DNA of 64,000 bases from Verrucomicrobiota bacterium (GCA_029560585.1 JAKQKQ010000052.1:1-64000), one strand, 5' to 3'. Counted from the first letter of the stretch, positions 1 through 9,747 are shown. Translations and numbers: made by a program. Notes: a model not told the origin generated them from the letters alone.

Positions 1-13
1 GCTCTTCCGATCT
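1..13. other. Illumina adapter remnant at contig end
   Basis: The first 13 bases, GCTCTTCCGATCT, are exactly the 3' end shared by the Illumina TruSeq read 1 and read 2 adapters. The biological sequence starts at about base 14. This is an untrimmed library artefact, and it marks a true contig edge rather than an arbitrary cut through a longer contig. Confidence 0.95.
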
Positions 14-14
14 C

Positions 15-887
15 AACGTGGTCAAGACGGGCCTGTCGGGCGCGATCGGCAGCCGCCAGTACTTTAAGATCGATGTGCCCACCGGCCAGGCCAAGATCAT
101 GTTCAAGACCTCTGGCGGTACAGGGGATTGCGACATGTACGTGCGCTTTGGCACGCCGCCCTTGTTGGACGCATGGGATTACCGGCCGGCCCGGCTGGGG
201 AACGCGGAGACCGTCACCGTTAACGTTCCGACGCCGGGCACCTGGTACGTGATGCTTCATGGCTACAAAGCCTACAGCGGGGTGTCGCTGTTGGCGGATT
301 ACAGCCTGCCCTCCGGCACTGTTGCCACTCCGGTGATCAAGCCGGCTGGCGGGACCTATTATAGTCCCGTGAATGTCTCGATCACATGCGGGACTTCGGG
401 GGCGTCAATCCGCTGGACATCCGACGGCAGCGCGCCGACCGCCTCCTCACCGCTTTACACGGGTCCCATCAAGATCAGCAGCACTGCCACGGTACAGGCC
501 CGCGCGTTCAAGAGCGGTCTATACGACAGTTCGATCGCAAGCGCGACCTACACCATCGGCACATCGCCCACGACTCCGACCGTGATCACGGACGGCGTGG
601 CAGTGACGGGGCTGACGGGCGCGGCCGGAAGCATGCTCTTCTACAAGATCACGGTGCCGGCCGGTCAGACCAAACTCGACATCAAGACCTACGGTGGTAC
701 CGGCGATTGCGACCTCTACGTCCGGTACGGGTCATCGCCGACGCTCAGGAACTGGAACTACCGCCCGGCGCGGATCGGGAATAACGAGACAGTGAGCATC
801 AATGCGCCCGCGGCCGGGGATTGGTACATCATGATCTACGGCTACAAGAGCTATTCGGGCGTGAGCCTGCTGGGCGATTACTATTGA
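15..887 (+). CDS. Secreted protein C-terminal fragment with two PPC domains
   Basis: This is the 3' part of a larger gene whose 5' part lies beyond the contig edge. Two near-identical repeats of about 95 residues lie at the start and end of the fragment. They share GGTGDCD(M/L)YVR(F/Y)G, YRPAR(L/I)GN and GYK(A/S)YSGVSLL, the pattern of bacterial pre-peptidase C-terminal (PPC) domains, which form beta-sandwiches on secreted peptidases. Between them is a segment of about 75 residues (from about residue 100 to 180) with GGTYYSPVNVSI and a following RWTSDGSAPT, typical of the chitobiase/beta-hexosaminidase C-terminal Fn3-like domain. By family knowledge the missing N-terminus is probably a subtilase or other secreted hydrolase, but the fragment itself cannot show this. 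A GTG at 18 is in frame but falls inside the first PPC domain, so it is not the true start. Confidence 0.85.
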   Translation, partial: NVVKTGLSGAIGSRQYFKIDVPTGQAKIMFKTSGGTGDCDMYVRFGTPPLLDAWDYRPARLGNAETVTVNVPTPGTWYVMLHGYKAYSGVSLLADYSLPSGTVATPVIKPAGGTYYSPVNVSITCGTSGASIRWTSDGSAPTASSPLYTGPIKISSTATVQARAFKSGLYDSSIASATYTIGTSPTTPTVITDGVAVTGLTGAAGSMLFYKITVPAGQTKLDIKTYGGTGDCDLYVRYGSSPTLRNWNYRPARIGNNETVSINAPAAGDWYIMIYGYKSYSGVSLLGDYY

Positions 888-915
888 GTGGGTCTTGCGA
901 CCGAATAGCCAGGCC

Positions 916-1935
916 ATGCTGGGGCGTTTTGGAGGATGGGCGATCCTCACCGCCCTGGCCATCGGCGGATGCCAAAGGCCGAAAGCACCAGCCGATGCCG
1001 GGCGTGAGTCGCATGGCAAGGCGCGACCCGCGCACGCGATGAGGGTGGAGACGCGGACGACCGGCGCGCGCGCGCGGTCAGGGGTGTCGGCTGAAGATGA
1101 CCAGCCCGTTCCCTGGATTCCGACAGACCCTTCTGTTCATTTGGCCCTGGAGCGTTTCCGGAACGGATCGGAGCGGGACCGGTTGGCCATTGCCGGGCTG
1201 CTCATGAGAATGGGTTCCGAGGAGGCGATGACGGGTCTGGTTATTCTCCTTCGCGAACTCCCGCCGGGCGACGTGAAATCGGTAATCTGTCAGAAGCTGG
1301 AAAAGTTCGAGGTGGGGGGCAAGCGGGAGTTTCTGTTGGGCCTATTGCTCGTGGACGCGGATCAGGAGATTGCGCGGGCGCTCACGTCGGCCCTCGGGTC
1401 CCAGGCCGATGAGGGGTTTGTCGGAAGGTTGGTCGAACTGAACAAGGGGGTTTCGGACGAGACGGTGAGGGAGAGGTTGTTCGACGTGCTGTCGCAGGCG
1501 AGTTCGGACGCTGCCGCGGCGGCGGTCGGTGCAATCGTGGCCGATTCGGAACGTCGCCCAGACGACCCGCTAGTTTTGGCGGCAAGCCGTGCTCTGGCCG
1601 AGAACGCGTCCCCGCAGGCACTGGACGTCCTGCTTCGCAAATTGGCTGGCGTGCGCAGGGAATCAGACGCCAGGGGCCTCACGGAGGTGGTGGGGAACAT
1701 CGCCCGACCGCGGGCGCACCAGGCCCTGCTATACGCGGCCGAGGGCAACAGGGTCGCCCCCACGACCATCAGTCGGGTGGCAGCCATTCGCGCGCTCAAG
1801 AACTTTCCGGGCGAAGATACCCTCGAGGTGATGTCCAGGTTGGCGTCCGATCCGGATCCCCAGATCCAGGTTGCCGCGCGCGAGGTGGCCGCGGCTTGCG
1901 CGTCCGTACTGTCCGGTTCTAATGCCCCGCGCTGA
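916..1935 (+). CDS. HEAT-like repeat lipoprotein, function unknown
   Basis: About 339 residues. The ATG at 916 gives a short lipoprotein signal: hydrophobic stretch WAILTALAIGGC with lipobox IGGC and lipidated Cys19. A TTG at 895 would extend it by seven residues without improving the signal. After a low-complexity linker (about residues 20-75) the rest is alpha-helical repeats of 30-35 residues. Ala/Leu/Glu-rich patterns such as AGLLMRMGSEEAMTGLV and LAASRALAENASPQALD resemble HEAT/armadillo scaffolds. It probably sits on a membrane facing the periplasm as a protein-binding scaffold. It follows the PPC protein by 28 bases and is convergent with the M29 peptidase. No catalytic motif is visible and the partner is unknown. 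Confidence 0.7.
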   Translation: MLGRFGGWAILTALAIGGCQRPKAPADAGRESHGKARPAHAMRVETRTTGARARSGVSAEDDQPVPWIPTDPSVHLALERFRNGSERDRLAIAGLLMRMGSEEAMTGLVILLRELPPGDVKSVICQKLEKFEVGGKREFLLGLLLVDADQEIARALTSALGSQADEGFVGRLVELNKGVSDETVRERLFDVLSQASSDAAAAAVGAIVADSERRPDDPLVLAASRALAENASPQALDVLLRKLAGVRRESDARGLTEVVGNIARPRAHQALLYAAEGNRVAPTTISRVAAIRALKNFPGEDTLEVMSRLASDPDPQIQVAAREVAAACASVLSGSNAPR

Positions 1936-1948
1936 GTCGAGGATTCGT

Positions 1949-3067
1949 CTACCTTTTCCCGAGCAGGCGGTCGGGGTTGAGCGACTTGAGCTGAGGGGGC
2001 ACGAACAGGCCGTCTTTGCGGATGACGCGTCCGTCGAACCGGATCTCGCCGCCGCCGTACTCCTTCCTCTGGATGCAGACGAGGTCCCAGTGGACCTGAG
2101 AGCGGTTGCCGTTGTCTGCCTCGCGGTAGGCCTGGCCGGGCGTGAAATGGAAGGAACCGGCGATCTTTTCGTCGAAAAGGATGTCGCGCATGGGGTGGAG
2201 GATGTGGGGGTTGAAGCCGAGGCTAAATTCGCCGATATGGCGGGCGCCGGGGTCGGCATTGAGGATTTGGTTGAGGCGGGGCGTGTTGCTGGAGGTGGCC
2301 TCGGTGATGCGGCCCTTGCGGAAGACTAGGCGCACGTTGTCGAAAGAGGTGCCCTGATAGACCGTGGGTGCATTGAACGTGATATGGCCCTCGACGCTGT
2401 CGCGGACGGGGGCGGTGAACACCTCGCCGTCGGGGATGTTGTGAGACCCGCCGCACGCGACGGAGCCGATGCCCTTGATCGAGAAGCGCAGTTCGGTGCC
2501 GGGACCCTTGATCTCCACGCGATCGGTGCGGCCCATGAGTTTCTTGAGCGCCGCCATACCCGGGGCCATGCGGCGGTAGTCGAGGGTGCACACGCGGAAA
2601 AAGAACTCCTCGAATCCCGCCGTGCTCATCATGGCCTGCTGGGCCATGCCGGGCGTGGGCCAGCGCAGGACGCACCATCGGGTGTGACGGATCCGCCAGT
2701 TCATGACGGGGCGGAGGATACGGGTGGCGAGATCCATCCGCTGCGTCGGCACATCCGAGGACTCGAAGATGTTGTCCGCCCCTCGCAGGGCGATATAGGC
2801 CTGCATGCCCTTCATGCGCTGGAGCTCGATCCGGCGCGCGAACTCGAATTGCCCGGCGGTGCCATGGCGCAGCAACTCCCTTTGCACGGCCGGCGATGTG
2901 ATCTGCACGAAGGGAATGGCACCCAGCCGGGCGGCCTCTCGCACCAGGGCGGCCACCATGTCGTCCGGGACGCAGGAGGCGTCGATGAGGAGGCGTTCGC
3001 CCCTTCTGAGCTTCACCGAGAAGCCTATCAGCACGCGGGCCAACCGTTCATGGCGAGGGTCGTTCAT
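1949..3067 (-). CDS. M29-family aminopeptidase
   Basis: A 372-residue metallo-aminopeptidase of MEROPS family M29 (AmpS/PepS/aminopeptidase T type), a cytoplasmic dimetal enzyme that removes N-terminal residues from peptides. The expected metal ligands are visible in order: Glu215 in PDGEVFTAP, Glu280 in [11 protein letters not shown], His307 in AGSFHF, and His326 and Asp328 in VHWDLV. Length fits the family (370-415). The ATG at 3067 is chosen because upstream in-frame sequence to 3190 is Pro/Arg-rich and unlike the family N-terminus, whereas [20 protein letters not shown] is typical. No strong Shine-Dalgarno is seen. It is a single gene, divergent from the outer-membrane-type protein at 3247. 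Confidence 0.9.
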   Translation of the reverse strand: MNDPRHERLARVLIGFSVKLRRGERLLIDASCVPDDMVAALVREAARLGAIPFVQITSPAVQRELLRHGTAGQFEFARRIELQRMKGMQAYIALRGADNIFESSDVPTQRMDLATRILRPVMNWRIRHTRWCVLRWPTPGMAQQAMMSTAGFEEFFFRVCTLDYRRMAPGMAALKKLMGRTDRVEIKGPGTELRFSIKGIGSVACGGSHNIPDGEVFTAPVRDSVEGHITFNAPTVYQGTSFDNVRLVFRKGRITEATSSNTPRLNQILNADPGARHIGEFSLGFNPHILHPMRDILFDEKIAGSFHFTPGQAYREADNGNRSQVHWDLVCIQRKEYGGGEIRFDGRVIRKDGLFVPPQLKSLNPDRLLGKR

Positions 3068-3246
3068 GGTCGGGATGGAAGCAGGGGACGGGGGGCGGCG
3101 CGACCCCTTTTTTTTGTTCCGCGGCCCAAATTGGAGGCTTGCCTTGGCTGGGGGCGGACGGGTAGCCTGTAAGCTATTGGCGGGTCTCATTTGCCGGGGT
3201 TTCCGGCGTGTGAGAACCGCGGCCAGAGAGTGAGGATGATTCAGCG

Positions 3247-4461
3247 ATGAATGGCGACATTGTGAAAGTTACTTGCGGTTGGTCGTATGGTGCTGTCGCG
3301 CTGGCTGCCGCGGCGTTGCTGGCCCCGGGGTCTCTGGATCCGGCTTTGGCGGCCAAGAAAGATCAGATAGTGGATTACTCCGCGCCGGTGCAGGTGCGCG
3401 TGAAGAAGCCGGCCTCGGCGGCGGAGATTGACCCCAATTCTTTCCAGACCACCGAGGGGGAGATGGCGGCCACGTACGATGGCAAGCAGATGGAGCCCGC
3501 GCCGCAGCAGCGGAGGGTCAGCGTCCCCAGCCGCGTCTGGAGCCAGGGTGATCTGGATGAGTTGCCGCCGCCCGCCTGGGAGGATTGCAAGACGACAAAG
3601 CCGCGTTTCCGTCCTTTGGAGGGACCCCACGGACGGGTGTCCGCAGGCGTCATCTATCGTGATTTTGGCAATGTGGAATTCAGCTCGCACTCGATGCTCA
3701 CAGAGGACCTCGAGAACGAGTACTACAACCTGCCCGCGCCGTTTTCCGCTGTCATTTCGCCGGGCGGCTTATTCGAAGTTAACGAGGGGGACTACTGGAA
3801 GGAGGATGTCGATGCGGGTGGTCCGTATATCGCGTTCGATCTGCTGTTTCCGATCTCCGAGAACTTTCGCATCGGCCAGCAGGTGTCCTTCTCGTACTCG
3901 CGCACGAGCGCGGCCAACGAGTTGTCGACCCTCAATGGCAATCTGACGGATGATGTGACGACCCTCTACTCGGAACGGGCCCAGGCCTACATGCACAACA
4001 AGGTGTTTGAGCGGCTGGATGCCGATATCTATACGCTGTCGCTGGGACCTCTCGCGGAGGTCGACCTCGGACCGGTCTTCATTCAGGGGGCGGCGGGCCT
4101 GGCGATCAACATGGTCCAATTCAACGCGGACGTCCGCGAGCAGCTGTACGTCGACACGAACTTTGATGATCCCGTGTTCCTCGACGCCGTGAAGTCTTCC
4201 GGTCCGGCCTATCTGAGGAAGATGGAAGAGGACAAAGAGGTGATGACGGAGAAGTGGGAGGACGGGAACCACGGCACGAAATTCCTCTTCGGTTTCTACC
4301 TTCAGGGCCTGCTGGGGGTCCAGGTCTCGGAACGCTGGAGCGTGGCCGGATTCGCGCGCTACGATTGGAACGAGCCCCTCGAGGGCGATGTGGGGTATTC
4401 GAGCTTCAGGATGGATCTGGACGCGTTTTCTGCGGGCGCGCAGGTCGGCTTTGGATTCTGA
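3247..4461 (+). CDS. Probable outer-membrane protein, hypothetical
   Basis: 404 residues that I cannot assign to a named family. The N-terminus has a signal peptide (positively charged start, then [20 protein letters not shown], cleavage near residue 36). Residues 40-130 are a charged, Pro-rich periplasm-like segment. From about residue 180 onward, alternating polar/hydrophobic strands ([38 protein letters not shown]) end in [10 protein letters not shown]-terminal Phe is the usual BAM recognition signal of outer-membrane beta-barrels, so this is most likely a surface barrel of a Gram-negative cell. GAGG at 3231-3235 lies 11 bases before the ATG. What it transports or binds is unknown. Confidence 0.65.
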   Translation: MNGDIVKVTCGWSYGAVALAAAALLAPGSLDPALAAKKDQIVDYSAPVQVRVKKPASAAEIDPNSFQTTEGEMAATYDGKQMEPAPQQRRVSVPSRVWSQGDLDELPPPAWEDCKTTKPRFRPLEGPHGRVSAGVIYRDFGNVEFSSHSMLTEDLENEYYNLPAPFSAVISPGGLFEVNEGDYWKEDVDAGGPYIAFDLLFPISENFRIGQQVSFSYSRTSAANELSTLNGNLTDDVTTLYSERAQAYMHNKVFERLDADIYTLSLGPLAEVDLGPVFIQGAAGLAINMVQFNADVREQLYVDTNFDDPVFLDAVKSSGPAYLRKMEEDKEVMTEKWEDGNHGTKFLFGFYLQGLLGVQVSERWSVAGFARYDWNEPLEGDVGYSSFRMDLDAFSAGAQVGFGF

Positions 4462-4627
4462 GCCCGGCATTCACGTGGCGGAATCCGCCTGCGTCTTGGG
4501 ATGGCATCATTGGTTTGGGCGGGGGCCGGGAGAGCGTCGGTCGACTGACGCGGCGGTGGTGGCGGCAACGGGGCGCACGGGCTCTGGAGAGGATGAATCG
4601 GGATTTCGCGCATGAATCGAGGATGCG

Positions 4628-5998
4628 ATGGATGTTGAACTGCTTTCCCGGATTCAATTCGCATTCACGATCTCCTTCCATTATCTCTATCCGCCGCTGA
4701 GCATCGGGCTGGGGGTGCTGCTGGTGATCATCGAGGCGGCGTGGCTCCGCACGCGGGACCCGATGTATCACCAGATGGCCCGGTATTGGACGCGGATCTT
4801 TGCGCTGACTTTTTCGATGGGGGTGGCGACCGGGATCGTCATGGAATTCGAGTTTGGCACGAACTGGGCGACCTACTCCCGCTACGTGGGTGATGTTTTC
4901 GGGAGCGCGCTGGCGGCCGAGGGCATATTCGCGTTCTTCCTGGAGTCGGGCTTTTTGGCGGTGCTGCTTTTCGGCTGGGACAAGGTTAGCCCCCGGTGGC
5001 ACTTCTTCTCGACGTGCATGGTGTGTTTCGGGGCACACTTCAGCGCGATCTGGATCGTGGTCGCGAATTCGTGGCAGCAGACGCCGGCGGGGTTTCACGT
5101 CGTGGAACATCTGGGACAGGCGCGGGCTGAGATCACCGATTTCTGGGCCATGGTATTCAACCCATCCTCGATGGATCGGCTCTCGCACGTTTTGTGCGGG
5201 GCGTGGCAGGCGGGGGCGTTCCTGGCCATCAGCGTGAGCGCGTGGTACCTGCTGCGGGGCCGGCACGAGGCGTTTGCGCGGGCATCGCTCCGGATCGCGC
5301 TGTGGATGGCTCTTGCGGCTTCGGCGCTGCAGGTCGTGACAGGCCATTCGAGTGCCGTGGGCGTGGCGCGGAATCAGCCCGCGAAACTGGCGGCGTTCGA
5401 GGGCCACTATGACACGGGGGCGCATGCGCCGATCTACCTGTTTGGGTGGGTGGACGAGCGTCGCGAGAGGGTGGTCGGGGGCCCGCGGGTACTGGGGGGG
5501 TTGAGTTGGCTCGCCCATGGTCGTGCGGATGCTGAGGTCACGGGACTGCGGGCATTCCCCCGAGAGGACCGGCCGCCGGTGGCGTTGCCGTTCCAGGCCT
5601 TTCATGCGATGGTGGGCCTCGGCTTCGTGCTATTGGCCCTGTCGGCCTCGGCGGTCGCCCTGATGCACCGCGACCTCCTGTTCCAGAGCAGACCGATGTT
5701 GTGGGCGATGGTGTTCGCGGTGCTCGGGCCGCAGATCGCGAACCAGGCGGGGTGGTGGGCGGCCGAAGTGGGGCGGCAGCCTTGGATTGTCCAAGGGTTA
5801 CTGAGGACATCGGAGGGGCTCTCGCGGACCGTCCGCGCCGAGGCGGTCCTGGCATCGCTGGTCTTATTCACCGCGGTGTACGCCCTGCTGTTTGCGGTGT
5901 TCGTATACCTGCTGAACGACAAGATCCAGAAGGGGCCCCACGCGGGGGATCTGGTGCCCACTGGAAAGCTCGCTTTGCCGGAGAGGGGGAACGCATGA
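4628..5998 (+). CDS. cydA: Cytochrome bd ubiquinol oxidase subunit I
   Basis: 456 residues, polytopic. This is the haem-bearing subunit of the cytochrome bd quinol:O2 oxidoreductase in the cytoplasmic membrane, which couples quinol oxidation to O2 reduction at high affinity. The haem ligands are recognisable: His18 in [11 protein letters not shown] (b595), His187 in LSHVLCG and Met328 in FHAMVGLG (both b558). Glu98 and Glu106 (AAEG, FFLES) match the conserved pair near the oxygen site, and GRQPW is at 382-386. The Q-loop region after [14 protein letters not shown] is short, so this is the short-Q-loop type. A GAGG lies six to nine bases before the ATG at 4628. It overlaps cydB by four bases (ATGA), so the two are translationally coupled. 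Confidence 0.96.
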   Translation: MDVELLSRIQFAFTISFHYLYPPLSIGLGVLLVIIEAAWLRTRDPMYHQMARYWTRIFALTFSMGVATGIVMEFEFGTNWATYSRYVGDVFGSALAAEGIFAFFLESGFLAVLLFGWDKVSPRWHFFSTCMVCFGAHFSAIWIVVANSWQQTPAGFHVVEHLGQARAEITDFWAMVFNPSSMDRLSHVLCGAWQAGAFLAISVSAWYLLRGRHEAFARASLRIALWMALAASALQVVTGHSSAVGVARNQPAKLAAFEGHYDTGAHAPIYLFGWVDERRERVVGGPRVLGGLSWLAHGRADAEVTGLRAFPREDRPPVALPFQAFHAMVGLGFVLLALSASAVALMHRDLLFQSRPMLWAMVFAVLGPQIANQAGWWAAEVGRQPWIVQGLLRTSEGLSRTVRAEAVLASLVLFTAVYALLFAVFVYLLNDKIQKGPHAGDLVPTGKLALPERGNA

Positions 5999-7026
5999 GC
6001 GTGGCGTTGCCCGATCTGAATACGATGTGGTTTATCCTCGTGGGCGTGCTTTTCACCGGGTACGCGATGCTGGACGGGTTTGACCTGGGCGTGGGCCAGT
6101 TGCACCTGCTCGCGCGGGGTGATCGGGAGCGACGGATCATGCTCAACGCGATTGGGCCGGTCTGGGACGGCAATGAGGTGTGGCTGGTGACGGGTGGCGG
6201 GGCGCTGTTCGCGGCGTTTCCAGAGGTCTACGCGACGGTGTTTTCGGGTTTCTACATCCCTTTCATCCTGCTCTTGGTGGCGCTGATCTTCCGGGCCGTG
6301 GCGATCGAATTTCGGAGCAAGCAGCCGATGCCCTGGTGGCGCGCGATGTGGGATTGGAGCTTCTTCGGGGGGAGCCTGCTGTCAGCGTTGCTGATCGGAG
6401 TTGCGATGGGGAACATCGCGTGGGGCATGCCGTTGGACGACAGCGGAGAATTCGCTGGCTCCTTTCTTGGGCTGCTGCATCCCTATGCCCTGATTCTGGG
6501 GGTCACGACGGTCGCGCTATTCATGATGCACGGCGCCATCTATGTGCTCATGAAGACCGAGGGCGAGTTGCACGAGCGCGCGCGCGGTTGGGTTAATCCC
6601 TGCATCATATTCTTCATCATCTGCTATGCCACCACAACGATGGCGACCCTCATCTACGTGCCTCACATGACCGAGCGGGTGCGACAGGAGCCCGCGTTCT
6701 TCCTCGTGGCCCTGGGGAACATGCTTGCCATCGCCAACATCCCCAGGGAGATCCACCGCGGCGAGGATTTTCGGGCGTTCCTTTCCTCTTGTGCGGCCAT
6801 GGTGGCGCTGATGGCCCTTTTCGGGCTTGGGATGTTCCCGAATCTGGTGCGGGCAGTTCCGGATTCGGCCAACAGCCTGACTGTTTACACGGCCGCGTCC
6901 TCGCAAAAGACTCTGGGCATCATGCTAAATATCGCGCTCATTGGGGTGCCCATGGTCTTGGCCTACTCCGCGAGCATCTACTGGATATTCCGGGGGAAGG
7001 TGAAGCTCGATGAGATGAGCTACTGA
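5995..7026 (+). CDS. cydB: Cytochrome bd ubiquinol oxidase subunit II
   Basis: 343 residues with about eight or nine membrane segments. This is the partner subunit of CydA, which stabilises the haem-bearing subunit in the membrane. The N-terminal signature is visible as MWFILVGVLFTGYAMLDGFD followed by GVGQL. IGPVWDGNEVWLVTGGGALF is the most diagnostic CydB block, followed by FPEVYATVFSGFYIP and a late MMHGAIYVLMKTEG. The start is the ATG overlapping the cydA stop, preceded by a purine-rich GAGAGGGGG. An upstream in-frame start at 5701 would run through cydA in another frame and is rejected. No cydX-like small ORF and no cydCD are seen nearby. Confidence 0.96.
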   Translation: MSVALPDLNTMWFILVGVLFTGYAMLDGFDLGVGQLHLLARGDRERRIMLNAIGPVWDGNEVWLVTGGGALFAAFPEVYATVFSGFYIPFILLLVALIFRAVAIEFRSKQPMPWWRAMWDWSFFGGSLLSALLIGVAMGNIAWGMPLDDSGEFAGSFLGLLHPYALILGVTTVALFMMHGAIYVLMKTEGELHERARGWVNPCIIFFIICYATTTMATLIYVPHMTERVRQEPAFFLVALGNMLAIANIPREIHRGEDFRAFLSSCAAMVALMALFGLGMFPNLVRAVPDSANSLTVYTAASSQKTLGIMLNIALIGVPMVLAYSASIYWIFRGKVKLDEMSY

Positions 7027-7122
7027 GGAGTTCGTCGGCATGGTTGATGAATGGCGGGTCACGATTAGCCCTGCGCTGATCCGCCTTGCCAAATGGGGGG
7101 GGGCAAGCGCAACGTCCGACCA

Positions 7123-8169
7123 ATGAAACGGTTCCTTGTTCTTCAGATGCTGCTGTCGTGCGGGGCGTTGGCCGCGGCGCCGGCGGACCCTAACGATCCC
7201 ACGTTTGTAGTGGCGACGGTGGATGGGGTGTCAATCACCCGCGCCGAACTCAATGCCCGCATCGAGAGGGAATTGGCGCTCCGCGGGGGCAAACTCGCAG
7301 ACATCCCCGTGGAACGGCGCCCGGCGCTCGAGTGGCAGGTGCTCGATGTCCTGATCACCGAAAAGATCATGCGCGGCGCGGTCGCGGCGGCAAACGTGAA
7401 ACCAGATGAGGCAAAGGTCGAGGAACTGATCGGCCGGATGAAGCAGCGCGCGGGCACCGACGCGGCATTCATGGCGATGATCGCGCGGCAGGGCATGACG
7501 GAGGCGACCCTGAGGGACGAGTTGCGCTTCAACACGAGCCTCGAGCAAATGCTGCAGCAGAAGTACTCGGCACAGCTGAGCCTGGATCCCTCCGCGGCCC
7601 TGGCCTATTACAACGAGCATCCGGATTTCTGGAAACGGGAGGAAACCGTGAAGGCCCGCCACATCCTGGTGCTGGTGAAGAAGGATGCGACCGAGGCCGA
7701 GAAGGCCGAGAAGAAGAAGGTGATCGACGGGGCGCGCGCGCGGGTCCAGGGCGGCGAGGGTTTTGCGGCGGTGGCGCAGGCCGTTTCGGAGGATCCCGGC
7801 TCGAAGGAGCGCGGTGGCGAGCTTCCCCCCTTCACGCGGGGGAAGATGGTGCCGGAATTCGAGAAGTTCGCGTTTTCACTTCAGCCGGGCCAGATAAGCC
7901 CCGTATTCGAAACGCAGTACGGTTACCATTTTCTTGAGGTGCTTGGCTCAGAGCAACCGCGCACGATCGTTTTTGATGAGGTGAAGCAGCGCATCGAGCA
8001 GGTGCTCCAGGGCCGCAAACGCCAGGAACTGGGAGGACAGATGGTGCGCGAGATCCGGGAAATGGCGAAGGTGGAGATCTTTATACCGAAACCACCGGAG
8101 CCCGTGACGCCGGCGGTGCCTGCGCCCGGGACGGTGCCGGGCGTTCCGGCCGCGCCCAAGGCTCGCTAG
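7123..8169 (+). CDS. SurA/PpiC-type periplasmic peptidyl-prolyl isomerase
   Basis: 348 residues. Signal peptide MKRFLVLQMLLSCGALAAAP (cleavage near residue 20), then a SurA-like helical chaperone domain (about 25-160: ITRAELNARIEREL, LEWQVLDVLITEKI). A parvulin rotamase domain follows at about 180-285, with VKARHILVLVKKD, AQAVSEDPGSKERGGELPPF and FETQYGYHFLEVL. The tail is Pro-rich and disordered (EPVTPAVPAPGTVPG). By family knowledge it assists folding or transport of outer-membrane proteins in the periplasm by cis/trans isomerisation at prolines. The ATG at 7123 directly precedes the signal peptide; an upstream ATG at 7093 adds an uninformative extension. It lies 96 bases after cydB, in the same direction. 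Confidence 0.9.
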   Translation: MKRFLVLQMLLSCGALAAAPADPNDPTFVVATVDGVSITRAELNARIERELALRGGKLADIPVERRPALEWQVLDVLITEKIMRGAVAAANVKPDEAKVEELIGRMKQRAGTDAAFMAMIARQGMTEATLRDELRFNTSLEQMLQQKYSAQLSLDPSAALAYYNEHPDFWKREETVKARHILVLVKKDATEAEKAEKKKVIDGARARVQGGEGFAAVAQAVSEDPGSKERGGELPPFTRGKMVPEFEKFAFSLQPGQISPVFETQYGYHFLEVLGSEQPRTIVFDEVKQRIEQVLQGRKRQELGGQMVREIREMAKVEIFIPKPPEPVTPAVPAPGTVPGVPAAPKAR

Positions 8170-8173
8170 GAAT

Positions 8174-8199
8174 CTGTCGGACTGGCCAAAGCCCGACAG
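8174..8199 (+). terminator. Inverted repeat after ppiC-like gene
   Basis: CTGTCGG (8174-8180) and CCGACAG (8193-8199) form a 7-bp stem with a 12-base loop, four bases after the stop codon. No run of T follows, so it is a weak terminator candidate. It may equally be part of a dispersed GACAGGCTGCTAG-type repeat (see findings). Confidence 0.35.
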
Positions 8200-8413
8200 G
8201 CTGCTAGGTCGAAAGAGGGAAATCCTGTAGGCCGCGCGGCCCGGCGCGGCCTTGCGGGGACGGATGGTGGCCAGGGCTGGCCGCCATCCGGGATCGGTTC
8301 TCATCCCCCGGTGGTGACCGCCGCGAGCGACATGATGCCTCACTGGAGAGATCGGACGGGGGCCACGGGCGATGTCTGGCGGGCGGCGCGAGAAACGGGG
8401 TTGAAAAGGCGCG

Positions 8414-9727
8414 GTGGCGAACGAATATGAATTGATGAGACTGACGATGGCATTTGGGCGCGATGGCGTGGGTCTGGACTTACCGGATGATCCCCGCCTG
8501 ACGGTTCTTGAGGGTCGAGATGCGGCGCCGCTGGCGGAGCCCGCGGCGGCGATCGAGCGATCGATCACGGAGCCCATCGGAAGTCGGCCATTGGGGGAGA
8601 TCGCGCGGGGCAGGCGGGATGCGTGCATCGTGATCTCTGACGTGACGCGGCCCGTGCCGAACAAGCTCATCCTGCCGCCGATCCTGAAGGCGCTGGAATC
8701 TGCGGGTGTGCCCCGGGCCAAGATAACGATCCTCATCGCAACGGGGCTGCATCGCCCCAACGAGGGCGAGGAACTCGTGGGATTGGTGGGGGCGGAAATC
8801 GCCACGGCTTATCGGTGCGAGAACCATTTTGCGCAGCGCCCGGAGAGCATCGTCCGGGTGGGCGAGACGCGCTCGGGTATTCCGGTGGAGCTGTGTCGGC
8901 GCTATGTCGAGGCCGACTTGAAGATACTGACGGGCTTCATCGAGCCACACATGTGGGCCGGATATTCGGGCGGGAGGAAGGCGATCCTGCCGGGCATCGC
9001 AAGTGCGCACACGATGAGCTTCATGCACGGCTTCAAGATGGTGGCCGATCCCGGCTGCGGGTACGACGAACTGAAACACAACCCATTCCACAGGGCGGGC
9101 ATAGAGGTCGCGGAGATGGTGGGGGTGGATTTCATCTGCAATGTGACGCTGGATGCGAGGAAGCGCGTGACCGGTGTGTTTTCCGGGCATTTTGAGAAGG
9201 CCCATGAGGCGGGTTGCGAGTTCCTTAGGCCACAGGCGGTCGTGGAGGTCGATAGTCCGTTTGATGCGGTGATCACCAGTGGCGGCGGCGCGCCATTGGA
9301 CGTGAGTCTGTATCAGACCGCGAAGGGAATCACGGGTGCCGCCGACGTGCTCCGCGATGGCGGCGAAGTGTTGATTTGCTCCGAATGTGGCGAGGGGTTG
9401 GGGGGGCGAGAATTCACAGAGCTGACGCTTTCGGCGAAATCGCCCCAGGAATTTCTGGAGCGCCTGCAGCGGCCGGGATTCTATGTCGTGGATCAGTGGG
9501 GCGCCCAGGAGATCTACGCGGTCATGACGCGAGTCAGGGTTGCGCTCCACAGCAAGGGCATTTCAGCGGACGAGACCCGCCGTTGCCACATCGAGCCGAT
9601 CGCGGACTTCCCGAAAGCGGTCCGGGATCTGTTGGGGCGCTTGGGCGCCTCGGCGCGAATCGGCGTGATACCGCGCGGCCCATTCACGATCGGCCGGGTG
9701 AGGCGCGAGATGAGGGACGCGGCGTGA
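8414..9727 (+). CDS. LarA-family nickel-dependent racemase/epimerase (DUF2088)
   Basis: 437 residues, homologous to lactate racemase LarA, which uses the nickel-pincer cofactor (NPN) to racemise or epimerise alpha-hydroxy acids by hydride transfer. Key residues align with a constant offset to Lactiplantibacillus LarA: Asp76-Val-Thr-Arg79, His113 (TGLHRP), His179 (EPHMW), Lys189 (SGGRKAILPG, the cofactor-linking lysine) and His205 (MHGF). Substrate cannot be read from sequence; relatives act on lactate, malate, phenyllactate, gluconate and others. The GTG at 8414 has AAGG just upstream. The ATG at 8435 aligns better with the family start (MRLTMAFG) and is an alternative. No larB, larC or larE maturation genes are in the window. 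It is convergent with mfd. Confidence 0.88.
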   Translation: MANEYELMRLTMAFGRDGVGLDLPDDPRLTVLEGRDAAPLAEPAAAIERSITEPIGSRPLGEIARGRRDACIVISDVTRPVPNKLILPPILKALESAGVPRAKITILIATGLHRPNEGEELVGLVGAEIATAYRCENHFAQRPESIVRVGETRSGIPVELCRRYVEADLKILTGFIEPHMWAGYSGGRKAILPGIASAHTMSFMHGFKMVADPGCGYDELKHNPFHRAGIEVAEMVGVDFICNVTLDARKRVTGVFSGHFEKAHEAGCEFLRPQAVVEVDSPFDAVITSGGGAPLDVSLYQTAKGITGAADVLRDGGEVLICSECGEGLGGREFTELTLSAKSPQEFLERLQRPGFYVVDQWGAQEIYAVMTRVRVALHSKGISADETRRCHIEPIADFPKAVRDLLGRLGASARIGVIPRGPFTIGRVRREMRDAA

Positions 9728-9747
9728 AGTGATTGACCTGGCTTTCC

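Noticed and set aside
5701-5994. Longer N-terminus for CydB, starting at 5701.
   Set aside because: The extension reads through cydA in another frame; the ATGA overlap start gives the canonical CydB N-terminus.
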